DNA of 64,000 nt from Paenibacillus odorifer (GTDB taxonomy: Bacteria; Bacillota; Bacilli; Paenibacillales; Paenibacillaceae). Below are positions 44,819 through 53,947 of this stretch, in pieces. The stretch's first letter is position 1, and each line of letters opens with the position of its first letter. The DNA lies in the NCBI RefSeq assembly GCF_000758725.1, contig NZ_CP009428.1:1736001-1800000 (forward strand), written 5' to 3'. The notes under the pieces were generated by a model. It was given only the letters and a program-made list of their open reading frames with translations, ran no database searches and had not been told where the DNA came from. Position numbers and translations under genes: made by a program.

Positions 44819-46970
44819 TGTCAGACAAATCTCCCCCTATGCCGTCTTTGCGCTGCTCGATCTTGAGTTGCCTGCTTTAGCTCTAGTGAAGAATGCGCTC
44901 AGCCAAGCTCGGCAGGACGATGCGCTGACTGAATTGCATCGGTATTTGACCCGCCGGAGCACGCCGGGCTGGCGGATAGAGGATAACCGGAAGCAGCAGC
45001 TTATTGACTATGTACAGCGCTATTGTGCAGACGAGCGGGAAGCTGTAATGAAGACAGCGGATGAAGTTGTGGAGCAGACGTTTCTCTTTCGTTTTCCCTG
45101 GGATATGGAGCGCAGCCGCATTCCGGTTACCTTTGAGGAAGAAATTGACTGGCGTCATGTTCCAGACAAGGATGTAGAATGGGCTTATATGCTGAATCGC
45201 CACCGCTACTGGGTGGCATTAGGACAAGCGTATACGATAACAGGTAAAGAGGATTATGCGAGAGCTTTTTGCTGCCAGCTTGAAGATTGGATAGACCGTA
45301 ACCCCGTTCCAGACAAGCCTACGAATGATACGCTGACATGGCGCACAATTGAAGTGGGCCTTCGCTGTGCTAACTGGATCAAAGCGTTGTCCTATATACA
45401 GGATAGTCCACTGCTCACACCGGCGCTGCTGGCCAAAGTGATGGTATCTCTGTATGAACACGGCCAATATTTAGCTTTATCGTTTACGGGCTGGAAGAAG
45501 ATCAGCAACTGGGGGGTGCTGGAGACTTGTGGTTTGTTCCAAACTGCGCTCTACTTCCCTGAGTTCACTAGCGCCAGAAACTGGCGACAGCTCAGTAAGG
45601 AGAGACTGGGAGAGACAGCTCGAATTCAGATTATGGCGGACGGCATCCACTGGGAGCAATCGCCCACCTATCACCATGAGGTTTTGGTATGTTTTCTCGA
45701 CTGCATCCGCTTAGCCCGATTGAACGGACTGGAGCTTCAGGAAGAATTTCAGCAAAAGGTTCAGCAAATGGCTGTCGCTTCATTATATTGGGCCAAGCCG
45801 AATCACCGGCAGCCGATGCTTGGCGATAGTGATGACTGCGATATCCGTTCGCTTTTGACTTATGCGGGCTGGTTATTTCAGGATGCTGTACTCCGCTTTG
45901 GCGGATACGATCAAATGGATTATGACAATGCCTGGTTGTTTGGGATAAATGGAGTTGAGGGCTACGAGCGGCTGACTGCGGAGCTACCACCAAACTTGTC
46001 ACACGCCTATGCACATTCCGGCCATTATGTGATGCGAACGGGCTGGGACGAGCAGGATTTGTACCTATATTTTCACTGCGGACCGCTTGGGGGTGGACAT
46101 GGGCACGCGGATCTGCTACATTTCGATCTGTATGCCTATGGGCGGGATCTGCTTACCGATCTTGGCAGATACAACTATAGTGATCATACACCACTTAGAA
46201 AAGCGCTAAAAGAAAGCGCTGCCCATAATACGACCACTGTCGACGGAATTGGATTTACCGAAGTCACGGATACATGGTCCTTCTCTCAGATTGCGAAGCC
46301 AACGGGCTGCCAATGGATCAGCCATCCGGACTTTGATTATGTAGAGGGTAGCCACGACGGCTACCGTCATTGGGATGATCCGGTTTACCCGTTAAGGAGG
46401 ATCCTATTTATTAAGCCTTTTTACTGGCTTTTGGTGGACAGCTTCAGTTCCCGGCAGGAGCATACATTTTCCCAGCATTTTCATTTTGCACCCGGAGCGG
46501 TTCAGATGGAAGATGGAACGCTAATATGCCGTACAAAAAATGAGCGGGAAGCCAATCTTTGTATCCTTCCTGTTCATGTTGAGGGTCTTCAGGGCAGGGT
46601 TGCTGCTGGGGTAATCTCCCGCGAATATAATCTGCTGGAACCCAATCAGTATGCTGTGTACTCCCGAAAGGGGAAAGGGACGGTCTCGATCATGCAGGTG
46701 CTGTACCCGCAGTCTGCGGGTGAGTTGTTCTGTCCGCTGGTCGAACAGGTGCCGATTTACCGCCATACGGGTGATCCGGTGGCTGCTGCACAGGCGGAGG
46801 CGTGCCGCATTAGCTTCTCTGAAAGGAATGAGGAGCATATTATCGTGATCAGCCACGAGATTCCATCCAGTCATTTAGATTCCTATGTAGTGGAAGGCGT
46901 ACAAATTTTTGGAGAAGTAGTGCTTATTGTTTCTGCAGACGGTCAAAAGAAGGTCACGGTAATCAGATAA
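44808..46970 (+). CDS. heparinase II/III-family polysaccharide lyase
   Basis: A 720-residue protein with an N-terminal alpha/alpha toroid (about 1-380) and a C-terminal heparinase II/III beta domain (about 390-620). Possible catalytic residues are Asn234 (KISNWGVLET), Tyr288-His289-His290 (QSPTYHHEVL) and the His431/His433 pair in GGHGHADLLHFDLY. No signal peptide is visible, so it acts on imported oligosaccharides, unlike most secreted lyases of this fold. The exact PL family and substrate cannot be fixed. It overlaps GH88 by 11 bp, so the two are coupled. Confidence 0.88.
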   Translation: MNADVRQISPYAVFALLDLELPALALVKNALSQARQDDALTELHRYLTRRSTPGWRIEDNRKQQLIDYVQRYCADEREAVMKTADEVVEQTFLFRFPWDMERSRIPVTFEEEIDWRHVPDKDVEWAYMLNRHRYWVALGQAYTITGKEDYARAFCCQLEDWIDRNPVPDKPTNDTLTWRTIEVGLRCANWIKALSYIQDSPLLTPALLAKVMVSLYEHGQYLALSFTGWKKISNWGVLETCGLFQTALYFPEFTSARNWRQLSKERLGETARIQIMADGIHWEQSPTYHHEVLVCFLDCIRLARLNGLELQEEFQQKVQQMAVASLYWAKPNHRQPMLGDSDDCDIRSLLTYAGWLFQDAVLRFGGYDQMDYDNAWLFGINGVEGYERLTAELPPNLSHAYAHSGHYVMRTGWDEQDLYLYFHCGPLGGGHGHADLLHFDLYAYGRDLLTDLGRYNYSDHTPLRKALKESAAHNTTTVDGIGFTEVTDTWSFSQIAKPTGCQWISHPDFDYVEGSHDGYRHWDDPVYPLRRILFIKPFYWLLVDSFSSRQEHTFSQHFHFAPGAVQMEDGTLICRTKNEREANLCILPVHVEGLQGRVAAGVISREYNLLEPNQYAVYSRKGKGTVSIMQVLYPQSAGELFCPLVEQVPIYRHTGDPVAAAQAEACRISFSERNEEHIIVISHEIPSSHLDSYVVEGVQIFGEVVLIVSADGQKKVTVIR

Positions 46971-47037
46971 TGTATGAATACTGGACAACGGGCTGATAGA
47001 ATAAAAGAAAAGAGCATGAGAGAGGCGCGGAGAAAAC

Positions 47038-48759
47038 ATGTTCAAATTCACTTACTATAGACGTATCCAGGTTTCATTTCTTTTGCTGATTTTTATCCCT
47101 CTGATTGCAGTATCGATCATTTCCTTCGTGCTCATCCGGAATACGATGGTAGAGAAGCTGCAGCTCAGCAACGATAACTTCCTGAACGTTATGATTGACG
47201 AATTAAACAAAACTATTGATGATGTGACGTTCGCTTCCCATTTTATTGTAAACGATACCAATTTCCGCGCTAATCTGAAGTCATTTGCGGATACTGAGCG
47301 GCTAAATAGCTATCAGGATTACGTACATTTTACGCAAATTCAAGATGTGTTTTCGCTCATCAACTCTAAGCCGTTGAATAATAATATCCGCATGTATTTG
47401 GTCAACCGGAAACACTTTGTGATCTCCTCTGGGACTGAGAATTTATCCGTGATCAATGCCAACCTGGACAAGCTGATGAGCCGTGTCAATATTCACGAAC
47501 CGGAGACCTTGCAATGGCTTGGGATGGCTGACAGCGGTTCTGGTAAAAGCAGCAGCTATTATATTGCCAGAGTTATCTATGACAGCCGGGAGAAACGGCA
47601 GGTGTCCGTGCTGCTTATCTCAATTCCTGAATCCTATTTCAATAAATTGCTCGGACCCGTCGAATTTGGCAAGGTTGCGTTATTTGATTCTGGAGGAGGC
47701 TTGATTGCTGGGAACTCAGAGCTGGCTCCAGAAGGCAAGGAAGCAAGAGGAAGCGTTCGTACGGCCAGAGCTATCGACAAATCTAATTGGCAGCTGATCT
47801 ATGAAGCTTCGGAGAAAGAATGGTCGGGTCAGATCTCGCGGACGTTTTATAGTGGCATTGGCTTGGTACTCCTCTTATTTATTGTCTTTTCGGCTACCTC
47901 CATGCTGATTGCCAAAAGATTGCATAGTCCGATCATGAAGCTGCAGCGCGTTGTGCGCCAGTTCGGGATGGGGAATCTTGATGTCAGGCTGGAGGTCAAG
48001 GGCAAGGATGAAATCGCTGAGCTGGGGCAGACGTTGAATACTATGCTGGACCAGCTGCAAGGACTGATTCACGACATCGAGCTGGAGCAGGAACAGAAGC
48101 GGGTGATGGAGCTGGAGGCGCTGTTTATGCAGATTCGCCCCCACTTTTTGATCAACACGTTGAATTCGATTAAATGTAGCCTTATTTTGGCCAAAGATAA
48201 GCTGCATAGCGGGATCATCGATTCATTAATGAGTCTGCTCCGGGCCTATTTGAAGGTCAATGAACCGGCCACCTTGCGGGAAGAATGCAAACTGCTTGGC
48301 CATTATATCGATATTATGAAGATCCGTAATGAAATCCCTCTTGAACTGGAGGTCGATCTGGAAAAGGATACAGAGAAGCTCATCGTCCCTAAGCTGATTT
48401 TGCAGCCCCTTGTAGAAAATGCAATCGTCCACGGATTGGTTGACCACCCGGCACCGCGTATTGTCGTTCGCTCGCGAACGGTCCCTGATGGGATCATGAT
48501 TGAAGTTGAAGATAATGGCTGCGGTGCAGGGGCTGAAGTTCTGGCGGGACTGAACCGCAGGTTACTGTATAAGGACGGTGAACAGGATGAAGCTTATCAA
48601 AGGGTCGGGTTAATGAACGTAGTTCAAAGGCTGAGGCTGACCTATGGGCAGGATACCCGCTTGTCGCTGCATAATCTGCCGCAGGGTGGGGTGTCCGTTT
48701 CTCTGTATTTGCCGCAAGGCAATCATCAGGTTAATCTGTCAGAGAGAGAGGGATATTGA
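47038..48759 (+). CDS. YesM-type sensor histidine kinase
   Basis: A 573-residue membrane histidine kinase. Membrane segments lie at about 14-34 and 272-294 with an extracellular sensor between. A HAMP linker is at about 295-345, and a helical dimerisation part has phospho-acceptor His369 in IRPHFLINTLNSIK. The ATPase domain has N (LQPLVENAIVHG) and G boxes (VEDNGCGA). The 5TM-free, His_kinase/HATPase layout is that of YesM. Its stop overlaps the regulator's start by one base. It probably senses an oligosaccharide from the polymer degraded by this locus. Confidence 0.93.
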   Translation: MFKFTYYRRIQVSFLLLIFIPLIAVSIISFVLIRNTMVEKLQLSNDNFLNVMIDELNKTIDDVTFASHFIVNDTNFRANLKSFADTERLNSYQDYVHFTQIQDVFSLINSKPLNNNIRMYLVNRKHFVISSGTENLSVINANLDKLMSRVNIHEPETLQWLGMADSGSGKSSSYYIARVIYDSREKRQVSVLLISIPESYFNKLLGPVEFGKVALFDSGGGLIAGNSELAPEGKEARGSVRTARAIDKSNWQLIYEASEKEWSGQISRTFYSGIGLVLLLFIVFSATSMLIAKRLHSPIMKLQRVVRQFGMGNLDVRLEVKGKDEIAELGQTLNTMLDQLQGLIHDIELEQEQKRVMELEALFMQIRPHFLINTLNSIKCSLILAKDKLHSGIIDSLMSLLRAYLKVNEPATLREECKLLGHYIDIMKIRNEIPLELEVDLEKDTEKLIVPKLILQPLVENAIVHGLVDHPAPRIVVRSRTVPDGIMIEVEDNGCGAGAEVLAGLNRRLLYKDGEQDEAYQRVGLMNVVQRLRLTYGQDTRLSLHNLPQGGVSVSLYLPQGNHQVNLSEREGY

Positions 48760-50342
48760 TGTATAAAGTGATGCTCATAGACGATGATGTTCCTATGCTC
48801 AAAGTGCTTCAGCAGATGATTGACTGGGAGGCACATAGCTTGCAGATTGTCGGCAGCACCTATTCCAGTGCCAAGGCGTTATTAATGTTTGAGGAAGTGC
48901 AGCCTGACATTGTGATCACGGATATTGGTTTGCCGCAAAAGAACGGGATTGAGCTAGCCGATTGTTTCACCCGCATGAAGCCGGAGGTCAGAATTATTTT
49001 CCTGACCTGTCATGAGGATTTCCATTATGCTCAGCAGGCGGTAAAGCTGAAAGTAGATGATTATTTAATCAAGGACCAGCTTACAGAAGAGCAACTGGAG
49101 AAAAGCCTTGCCAAGTCCGTACACTTGCTTAAGTCGAAGATCGGGTTGATCAGCCATGGGGAGACAGGCTACAACAGCCAGCTCTTCCGGCAGAACCTGC
49201 TGCAAAGGGTGATTGGCGGTGCTCCGCCCGAAACCACACTGGCTTATGCGGCGCAAATCGGCATATCCTGGACGTATCCGTGGTTTATGCTGGGCACGGT
49301 TAGTATTCATTTTTCCAGTTTCGACAAGCGATACAAGCAGAGTGAGTATCCACTTATTTTATATGCTATTTACAATATAGCCTTGGAACTGTCCGAAACA
49401 TGTGAAGGGATTACGCCTTTCTTGGAGCAAAAGAATATTGTGATTCTATATAATTACCGTGTGAATCTCGCGCAGAATGCCAGTCTTCATTTTCACGATT
49501 ATTTACAGCGGCTGTGTTCCGAATGCTCCCATCTCTTAAAGATTCAACCGGGCATTATTGCCGTCACAGAGAAAATGGAGCTACAGGCGATTGGCCAGAT
49601 CCATCGGCAGATTGTTCAGGACAAATGCGAGTTCTATGCAAGTGCGGATTACACGGTTCTGGATACTCTGCAAATCGCTTCTCCACGTTTCCAGCCTGCA
49701 CCCCAAGGATTTCTGGACAGCTATATCCCGCAGATGGAACGGGCCGTGATAAAAAAAGACCTTGAAGCCATCCGTGGCACTCTACAGGAAATCGCTAGGA
49801 CTGCAAAAGTTATGTCTATTCATCCTGGCGATTTCGCCCGGGATTTATCCTTTATGCTCCGCGGCATCGAGTTAATGTTTACGAGCCTGATGTTCGATGA
49901 GGATCTGTTCGTCTATCTCGTGCAGACCCGCACACTTGAAGATACGATGGAACTGGTGGAAAGAAAGCTTGTACAGATTACAGGCAGCAAGCAGCAGGTG
50001 ACAGGAGCTTCTCCGCAGGAGCCCAAGCTGCAGCTTATCCAGCAGTATATCGACCAGCATCTTGGCGATAATATCACCTCAATTGATATGGCACGTTATC
50101 TGTTTCTGGATCCAAGCTATTTTTCGCGTTATTTCAAGCGCATGACTGGCCTGACCTTTACGGACTATGTACATCAGCACAAGATGAAGGTCGCTACCAA
50201 AATGCTGAAAATCTCCAGCCAGAACCTGGAGTCGCTGGCCGTCGGCCTGGGATATTCGGACAGAACCTATTTTTCAAAAGTGTTCAAAAAATATGTAGGA
50301 ACTACGCCAAGCGAATATAAATCCAAACATTCGGTACGCTGA
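48759..50342 (+). CDS. YesN-type AraC response regulator
   Basis: A 527-residue response regulator. The receiver has the acidic pair in MLIDDD, phospho-acceptor Asp55 in IVITDIGLP and Lys in VDDYLIKDQL. A long middle region follows. Two AraC helix-turn-helix motifs lie at about 425-525 (TSIDMARYLFLDPSYFSRYF, LESLAVGLGYSDRTYFSKVF). GAGAGAGAGGG favours ATG at 48759 over TTG at 48756. It is the partner of the kinase just upstream, and the likely binder of the direct repeats at 43591, 50415 and 52320. Confidence 0.93.
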   Translation: MYKVMLIDDDVPMLKVLQQMIDWEAHSLQIVGSTYSSAKALLMFEEVQPDIVITDIGLPQKNGIELADCFTRMKPEVRIIFLTCHEDFHYAQQAVKLKVDDYLIKDQLTEEQLEKSLAKSVHLLKSKIGLISHGETGYNSQLFRQNLLQRVIGGAPPETTLAYAAQIGISWTYPWFMLGTVSIHFSSFDKRYKQSEYPLILYAIYNIALELSETCEGITPFLEQKNIVILYNYRVNLAQNASLHFHDYLQRLCSECSHLLKIQPGIIAVTEKMELQAIGQIHRQIVQDKCEFYASADYTVLDTLQIASPRFQPAPQGFLDSYIPQMERAVIKKDLEAIRGTLQEIARTAKVMSIHPGDFARDLSFMLRGIELMFTSLMFDEDLFVYLVQTRTLEDTMELVERKLVQITGSKQQVTGASPQEPKLQLIQQYIDQHLGDNITSIDMARYLFLDPSYFSRYFKRMTGLTFTDYVHQHKMKVATKMLKISSQNLESLAVGLGYSDRTYFSKVFKKYVGTTPSEYKSKHSVR

Positions 50343-50375
50343 GAAGCACAATTGTCAACGATATGAACAGACCCG

Positions 50376-50398
50376 CCGCCCCTCTAGGGCGGTTTTTT
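50376..50398 (+). terminator. terminator after the two-component genes
   Basis: CCGCCC at 50376-50381 pairs with GGGCGG at 50387-50392 across a 5-base loop, followed by six T. It separates the regulator transcript from the transporter promoter that starts just after. Confidence 0.88.
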
Positions 50399-50414
50399 GT
50401 TGTCGGCGGACAAA

Positions 50415-50482
50415 GGTCAAAATCTTGCACATTCCGGGTCATAATCACTCCTTCTTGCGGAAGGCGGATGTATTACTATAAT
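50415..50482 (+). promoter_or_regulatory. promoter with YesN-type direct-repeat operator, before the importer
   Basis: GGTCAAAAT at 50415-50423 (then CTTGCACAT) and GGTCATAAT at 50437-50445 are direct repeats 22 bp apart. TATAAT at 50477-50482 is a perfect -10 box, 61 bp from the GTC. The first repeat and its TGCACAT match the site at 43591 at nearly every base. Confidence 0.65.
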
Positions 50483-50511
50483 GACAAATCAAATTGTCGA
50501 GGTGATACAAC

Positions 50512-51441
50512 GTGGAGGCTGCAAAACAACCTGTGCCAAAAATTCTGCAAGAGAAGCGGAAATTCTGGACTCCGCAACGGAAAGAGGCTTTAACCGGGTG
50601 GCTGTTTTTGGCACCGGAAATTGTCGGGATGCTTTTTCTTAATGTATTTGCGCTTGGATTCTCACTTTATTTGAGCTTCTCGAAATGGGATCTATTGTCG
50701 GGAGTCAAAGGAATCGAGTTCATCGGATTGGATAACTATATCAAAATGTTCCATGATCCGAGTATCATTCAAGCTTTGAAGAACAATGCTTTTTATATGA
50801 TTATGACCGTGCCGATACCGATTGCGATTGCGCTGGTGCTCGCGGCATTGATTCAAAACAGTGTGTTCCTCAAAAATTATTTTAAAGTGGCTTTCTTTAT
50901 TCCTTATATTTCTTCAATTATTGCGATAGCTGCCGTATGGAGTGCATTGTTCCATCCGTCTCTTGGACCGATCAATCAGTTGCTGATGGAGTTTGGAATT
51001 TCCAGCCCTCCGAAATGGCTAGTTGATCCAAAGACCTCACTGTTATCCATTGCCATTATCAGTTCTTGGGCAAGTCTTGGCTACACCATTATTATCTATA
51101 TGGCTGGCTTGACGAATATTTCCGATGAAATCTACGAAGCCGCCGAAATAGATGGCGCCAGCGCGCTGAAAAAATTCTTTGCCATCACAGTTCCGATGCT
51201 GCGTCCGACTACATTTTTCCTGCTTATTACCATGCTGATTGGCTCGTTTAAGGTGTTCGACATCATCGCCTTTTTGACCGAAGGCGGTCCGAATAATTCT
51301 TCTACCGTGCTTGTGTTCAGGATCTATGAGGAAGGGTTCAAATACTACAACATGGGCTACGCTTCTGCAATTTCCTGGCTGCTATTCGCTGTTATCGGCT
51401 TGATTACCGCAGCCACTTGGAAAATGAGAAATGAAGAATAA
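50512..51441 (+). CDS. sugar ABC transporter permease (MalF/UgpA-like)
   Basis: A 309-residue CUT1 permease with six membrane segments (the first is LTGWLFLAPEIVGMLFLNVF). The EAA loop is YEAAEIDGASALKKFFAITV at about 205-225. It is nearer to the UgpA/MalF group than to the LplB protein at 25440, so this importer is of a different lineage. The start is GTG at 50512 with GAGGTGAT upstream. It is followed after 15 bp by the partner permease. Confidence 0.9.
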   Translation: MEAAKQPVPKILQEKRKFWTPQRKEALTGWLFLAPEIVGMLFLNVFALGFSLYLSFSKWDLLSGVKGIEFIGLDNYIKMFHDPSIIQALKNNAFYMIMTVPIPIAIALVLAALIQNSVFLKNYFKVAFFIPYISSIIAIAAVWSALFHPSLGPINQLLMEFGISSPPKWLVDPKTSLLSIAIISSWASLGYTIIIYMAGLTNISDEIYEAAEIDGASALKKFFAITVPMLRPTTFFLLITMLIGSFKVFDIIAFLTEGGPNNSSTVLVFRIYEEGFKYYNMGYASAISWLLFAVIGLITAATWKMRNEE

Positions 51442-51456
51442 AGGGGGGAGATTAAC

Positions 51457-52293
51457 ATGCAACTGATTAGAAAAAATATGTCCAGAGTGATCACTACCTG
51501 CATCATGGGGGCTTTGTCCATTGTGTTTCTTATTCCGCTGATCTGGATGATTTCCGCAGCCTTCAAGTATGAAAAAGATGTAATGCGCTTCCCGATCCAA
51601 TGGATTCCCGAGAAGATCAATGTAGCGTATAATTTCAAGATGGTTTGGATGGGACGGGTACCTTTCTCCCATTTCTATTTAAACTCCTTTAAAGTTGCGA
51701 TTATTACAACCTGCATCACACTGATCATTTCATCTATGTCGGCGTACGCCTTGACCAAAATCAAATTTAAAGGACGGAATATGGTCTTTCTGGCGCTGCT
51801 GTCGTTCATGATTATTCCTGACCAGGCCACGCTGATTCCGCGTTTTCTGCTGATTCGTTGGTTCGGCCTCTATGATACTCATGCTGCTATCGTACTAATG
51901 AGTATGTTCTCCATCTACTTCACGTTCTTGTTGCGGCAATTTATGATTGGTATCAGCGACGAATATATTGAAGCGGCGCGAATTGATGGTGCAGGCCATT
52001 TGCGGATATTCTGGTCTATCATTGTTCCGCTCTGCAAGCCGGTGCTCGCTACCGTGGCGATCATCAAATTTATCTGGACTTGGAATGACTACCAGAATCC
52101 GCTGATCTTCTTGCTAAACAAGAATCTGTACACTATCCCACTCGGTATGACACTGTTCCGGGACGATTATTCGAACAACTATGCGATTATGATGACGGCA
52201 GCCGTTTCGGCGATCATCCCATTGGTCATCGTGTTCATTGCCCTGCAAAAGCAAGTCATTAACGGAATCTCCTTGGGAGGCGTAAAGGGCTGA
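51457..52293 (+). CDS. sugar ABC transporter permease (MalG/UgpE-like)
   Basis: A 278-residue partner permease with six membrane segments, the first at about 11-31. The EAA loop is YIEAARIDGAGHLRIFWSII at about 169-188, and the MalG-type C-terminus is ISLGGVKG. AAGGGGGGAG precedes the ATG. No ATPase gene is present in the locus; Firmicutes of this type use one shared ATPase (MsmX) for many such importers. Confidence 0.9.
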   Translation: MQLIRKNMSRVITTCIMGALSIVFLIPLIWMISAAFKYEKDVMRFPIQWIPEKINVAYNFKMVWMGRVPFSHFYLNSFKVAIITTCITLIISSMSAYALTKIKFKGRNMVFLALLSFMIIPDQATLIPRFLLIRWFGLYDTHAAIVLMSMFSIYFTFLLRQFMIGISDEYIEAARIDGAGHLRIFWSIIVPLCKPVLATVAIIKFIWTWNDYQNPLIFLLNKNLYTIPLGMTLFRDDYSNNYAIMMTAAVSAIIPLVIVFIALQKQVINGISLGGVKG

Positions 52294-52319
52294 CTTGCGG
52301 GTATGCAAAAGAGGGTAAA

Positions 52320-52384
52320 AGTCAAAAATGTGATCCTACTACAGCAAAATTGTGCACTTGGCTTGTACAGCGGGTGCCTATAAT
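52320..52384 (+). promoter_or_regulatory. promoter with YesN-type direct-repeat operator, before the binding-protein gene
   Basis: AGTCAAAAATGTG from 52320 and AGCAAAATTGTGCAC from 52343 are direct repeats 23 bp apart. TATAAT at 52379-52384 is the -10 box, 58 bp from the GTC at 52321, the same distance as at 43591. This gives the binding-protein gene its own promoter, which would explain higher expression than the permeases. Confidence 0.6.
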
Positions 52385-52434
52385 AAGAAATGAACAAGGC
52401 ACTATACTTAAATTTCAGTGCGGGGGGAAGTAAA

Positions 52435-53832
52435 ATGAAAACAAAGGGCAAAAAAAGATTATCCGTTGTACTAGGCTCCATGCTGGCGGTTTCCTTAATG
52501 TTAAGCGCCTGTGGAAATTCCGGAAATTCAGAGAAGAATGGCGGTGCTGAAGCCAGTACGAATGCCGGGAACACCAAGGTGGACAAGCAAGTCGCCATCA
52601 AATATTACAACTGGGACAATGAAGCCCAATCAGCAGGCACGGATGCCATGCTGCAGGAATTTATGGATCAGAACCCAAATATCAAGGTAGAGCATGTGAC
52701 ACTCGTTCCCGGTGATTCTGTGGAGATGCTGAAGAAACTCGACTTCCTGATTTCATCCGGCGAAGCGATTGACGTTGTTCAGGTACCAAGCCTTGGAGGC
52801 GTACTTGAACGGGCGACCCGGGGAGCACTTGCCCCGCTGAATGAATTCTATGAGAAGGATAACCTCGTTCCTGAGGATGAATATTATGTGAATGCTAAGG
52901 TAGACAACAACTATTATGGGATGCAATATACCAAGAGCAGCAACTATGTAATGCTGAATAAAGATGCACTGGATGAAGCTGGGCTGCCTGTACCTACTTT
53001 TGGCTGGACATGGGATGACTACCGCGATTATGCTAAAAAACTGACCAAAGGTGAAGGCGTAGACAAACGTTACGGCACATACTTCCACACCTGGGAGTTG
53101 TATATGAACGCTCCGGCCCAAACGATGATGAAAGATCCATTCGTGTATGATGACGGGACGACCATTTTCGCGGATCCAACCTATAAATACTTCTTCCAGC
53201 TGCGCAAAGATATGGAGTCTGCTGATAAATCTGCGAAAACTTATGCAGACGCTTTAGCGGCTAAGCTCAATTACCGCACGGAATTCTTTAATGAAGAAGC
53301 CGCTATGATTCTGGCTGGTAACTGGACGATTGCTGATCCGGGCAATACTGAGCAGTATCCGCATGATTTCAAGACAGCTTTTGCTCCGGTACCGGTGCCT
53401 CCGGCAGGATCGGAACCAAAAGAATACGAGGGCAAATACTTCACCAGCGGCAATATGCTGGCGATGGGCGCTACTTCGAAGAACAAAGAGGCGTCTTTCC
53501 AACTGATGAGATTTATGTCAACGGCTGTTAGTGATAACAGACTGGAATTCTCCGGTTATAAAAAAGCGGATAATGAAGCCTTGCTGACCAAACTGGTAGC
53601 TGGCAAAGAGGATATGTATGATATGGATTCACTCAAATATACACTCTTTGACAGTGCAATTCAGTTCCTTGATGGTGCGCAGGTGATGACGACGGCAACA
53701 TCCGAATTGACCAAAATAATCGATGACGGCTTCAGCAGATTTATGCTTGGAAATGAATCGATTGATAAGGTGCAGCAATGGATGGTTGATGAAGCGACAA
53801 AAATCATCAACGAAAAAGGTGTTATCAAATAA
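52435..53832 (+). CDS. sugar-binding lipoprotein of the importer
   Basis: A 465-residue extracellular solute-binding protein. The signal peptide ends in LMLSAC, so Cys26 would be lipidated, and a Gly/Asn/Ser linker follows. The family-1 binding domains contain IKYYNWDNEAQ, NIKVEHVTLVPGDSVEM, DVVQVPSLGG and AAMILAGNWTIADPG. CGGGGGGAAG fits ATG 52435; an in-frame ATG at 52390 lies within the promoter transcript and is unlikely. It is encoded after the permeases rather than before them, with its own promoter. Confidence 0.9.
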   Translation: MKTKGKKRLSVVLGSMLAVSLMLSACGNSGNSEKNGGAEASTNAGNTKVDKQVAIKYYNWDNEAQSAGTDAMLQEFMDQNPNIKVEHVTLVPGDSVEMLKKLDFLISSGEAIDVVQVPSLGGVLERATRGALAPLNEFYEKDNLVPEDEYYVNAKVDNNYYGMQYTKSSNYVMLNKDALDEAGLPVPTFGWTWDDYRDYAKKLTKGEGVDKRYGTYFHTWELYMNAPAQTMMKDPFVYDDGTTIFADPTYKYFFQLRKDMESADKSAKTYADALAAKLNYRTEFFNEEAAMILAGNWTIADPGNTEQYPHDFKTAFAPVPVPPAGSEPKEYEGKYFTSGNMLAMGATSKNKEASFQLMRFMSTAVSDNRLEFSGYKKADNEALLTKLVAGKEDMYDMDSLKYTLFDSAIQFLDGAQVMTTATSELTKIIDDGFSRFMLGNESIDKVQQWMVDEATKIINEKGVIK

Positions 53833-53867
53833 ATAGGGAATAAGCAAGTATCACAAGTTGTGGACGG

Positions 53868-53910
53868 GGCTTTGGAAGGTCATCAACTGGCTTTCCAAAG
53901 CCTTATTTAT
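53868..53910 (+). terminator. leaky terminator between binding-protein and enzyme genes
   Basis: GGCTTTGGAA at 53868-53877 pairs with TTCCAAAGCC at 53893-53902, then TTATTTATAT. The T run is interrupted, so some transcripts probably continue into the fucosidase gene. This would set high binding protein against low enzyme levels. Confidence 0.7.
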
Positions 53911-53947
53911 ATATTGGGCCTACACAAACATATGGGAGAGTGTAGAA

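Noticed and set aside
53858..53947. N-terminal 30-residue extension of the GH29 fucosidase
   Set aside because: It would be translated through a terminator hairpin, has no ribosome binding site, and the conserved GH29 sequence starts after the ATG at 53948.
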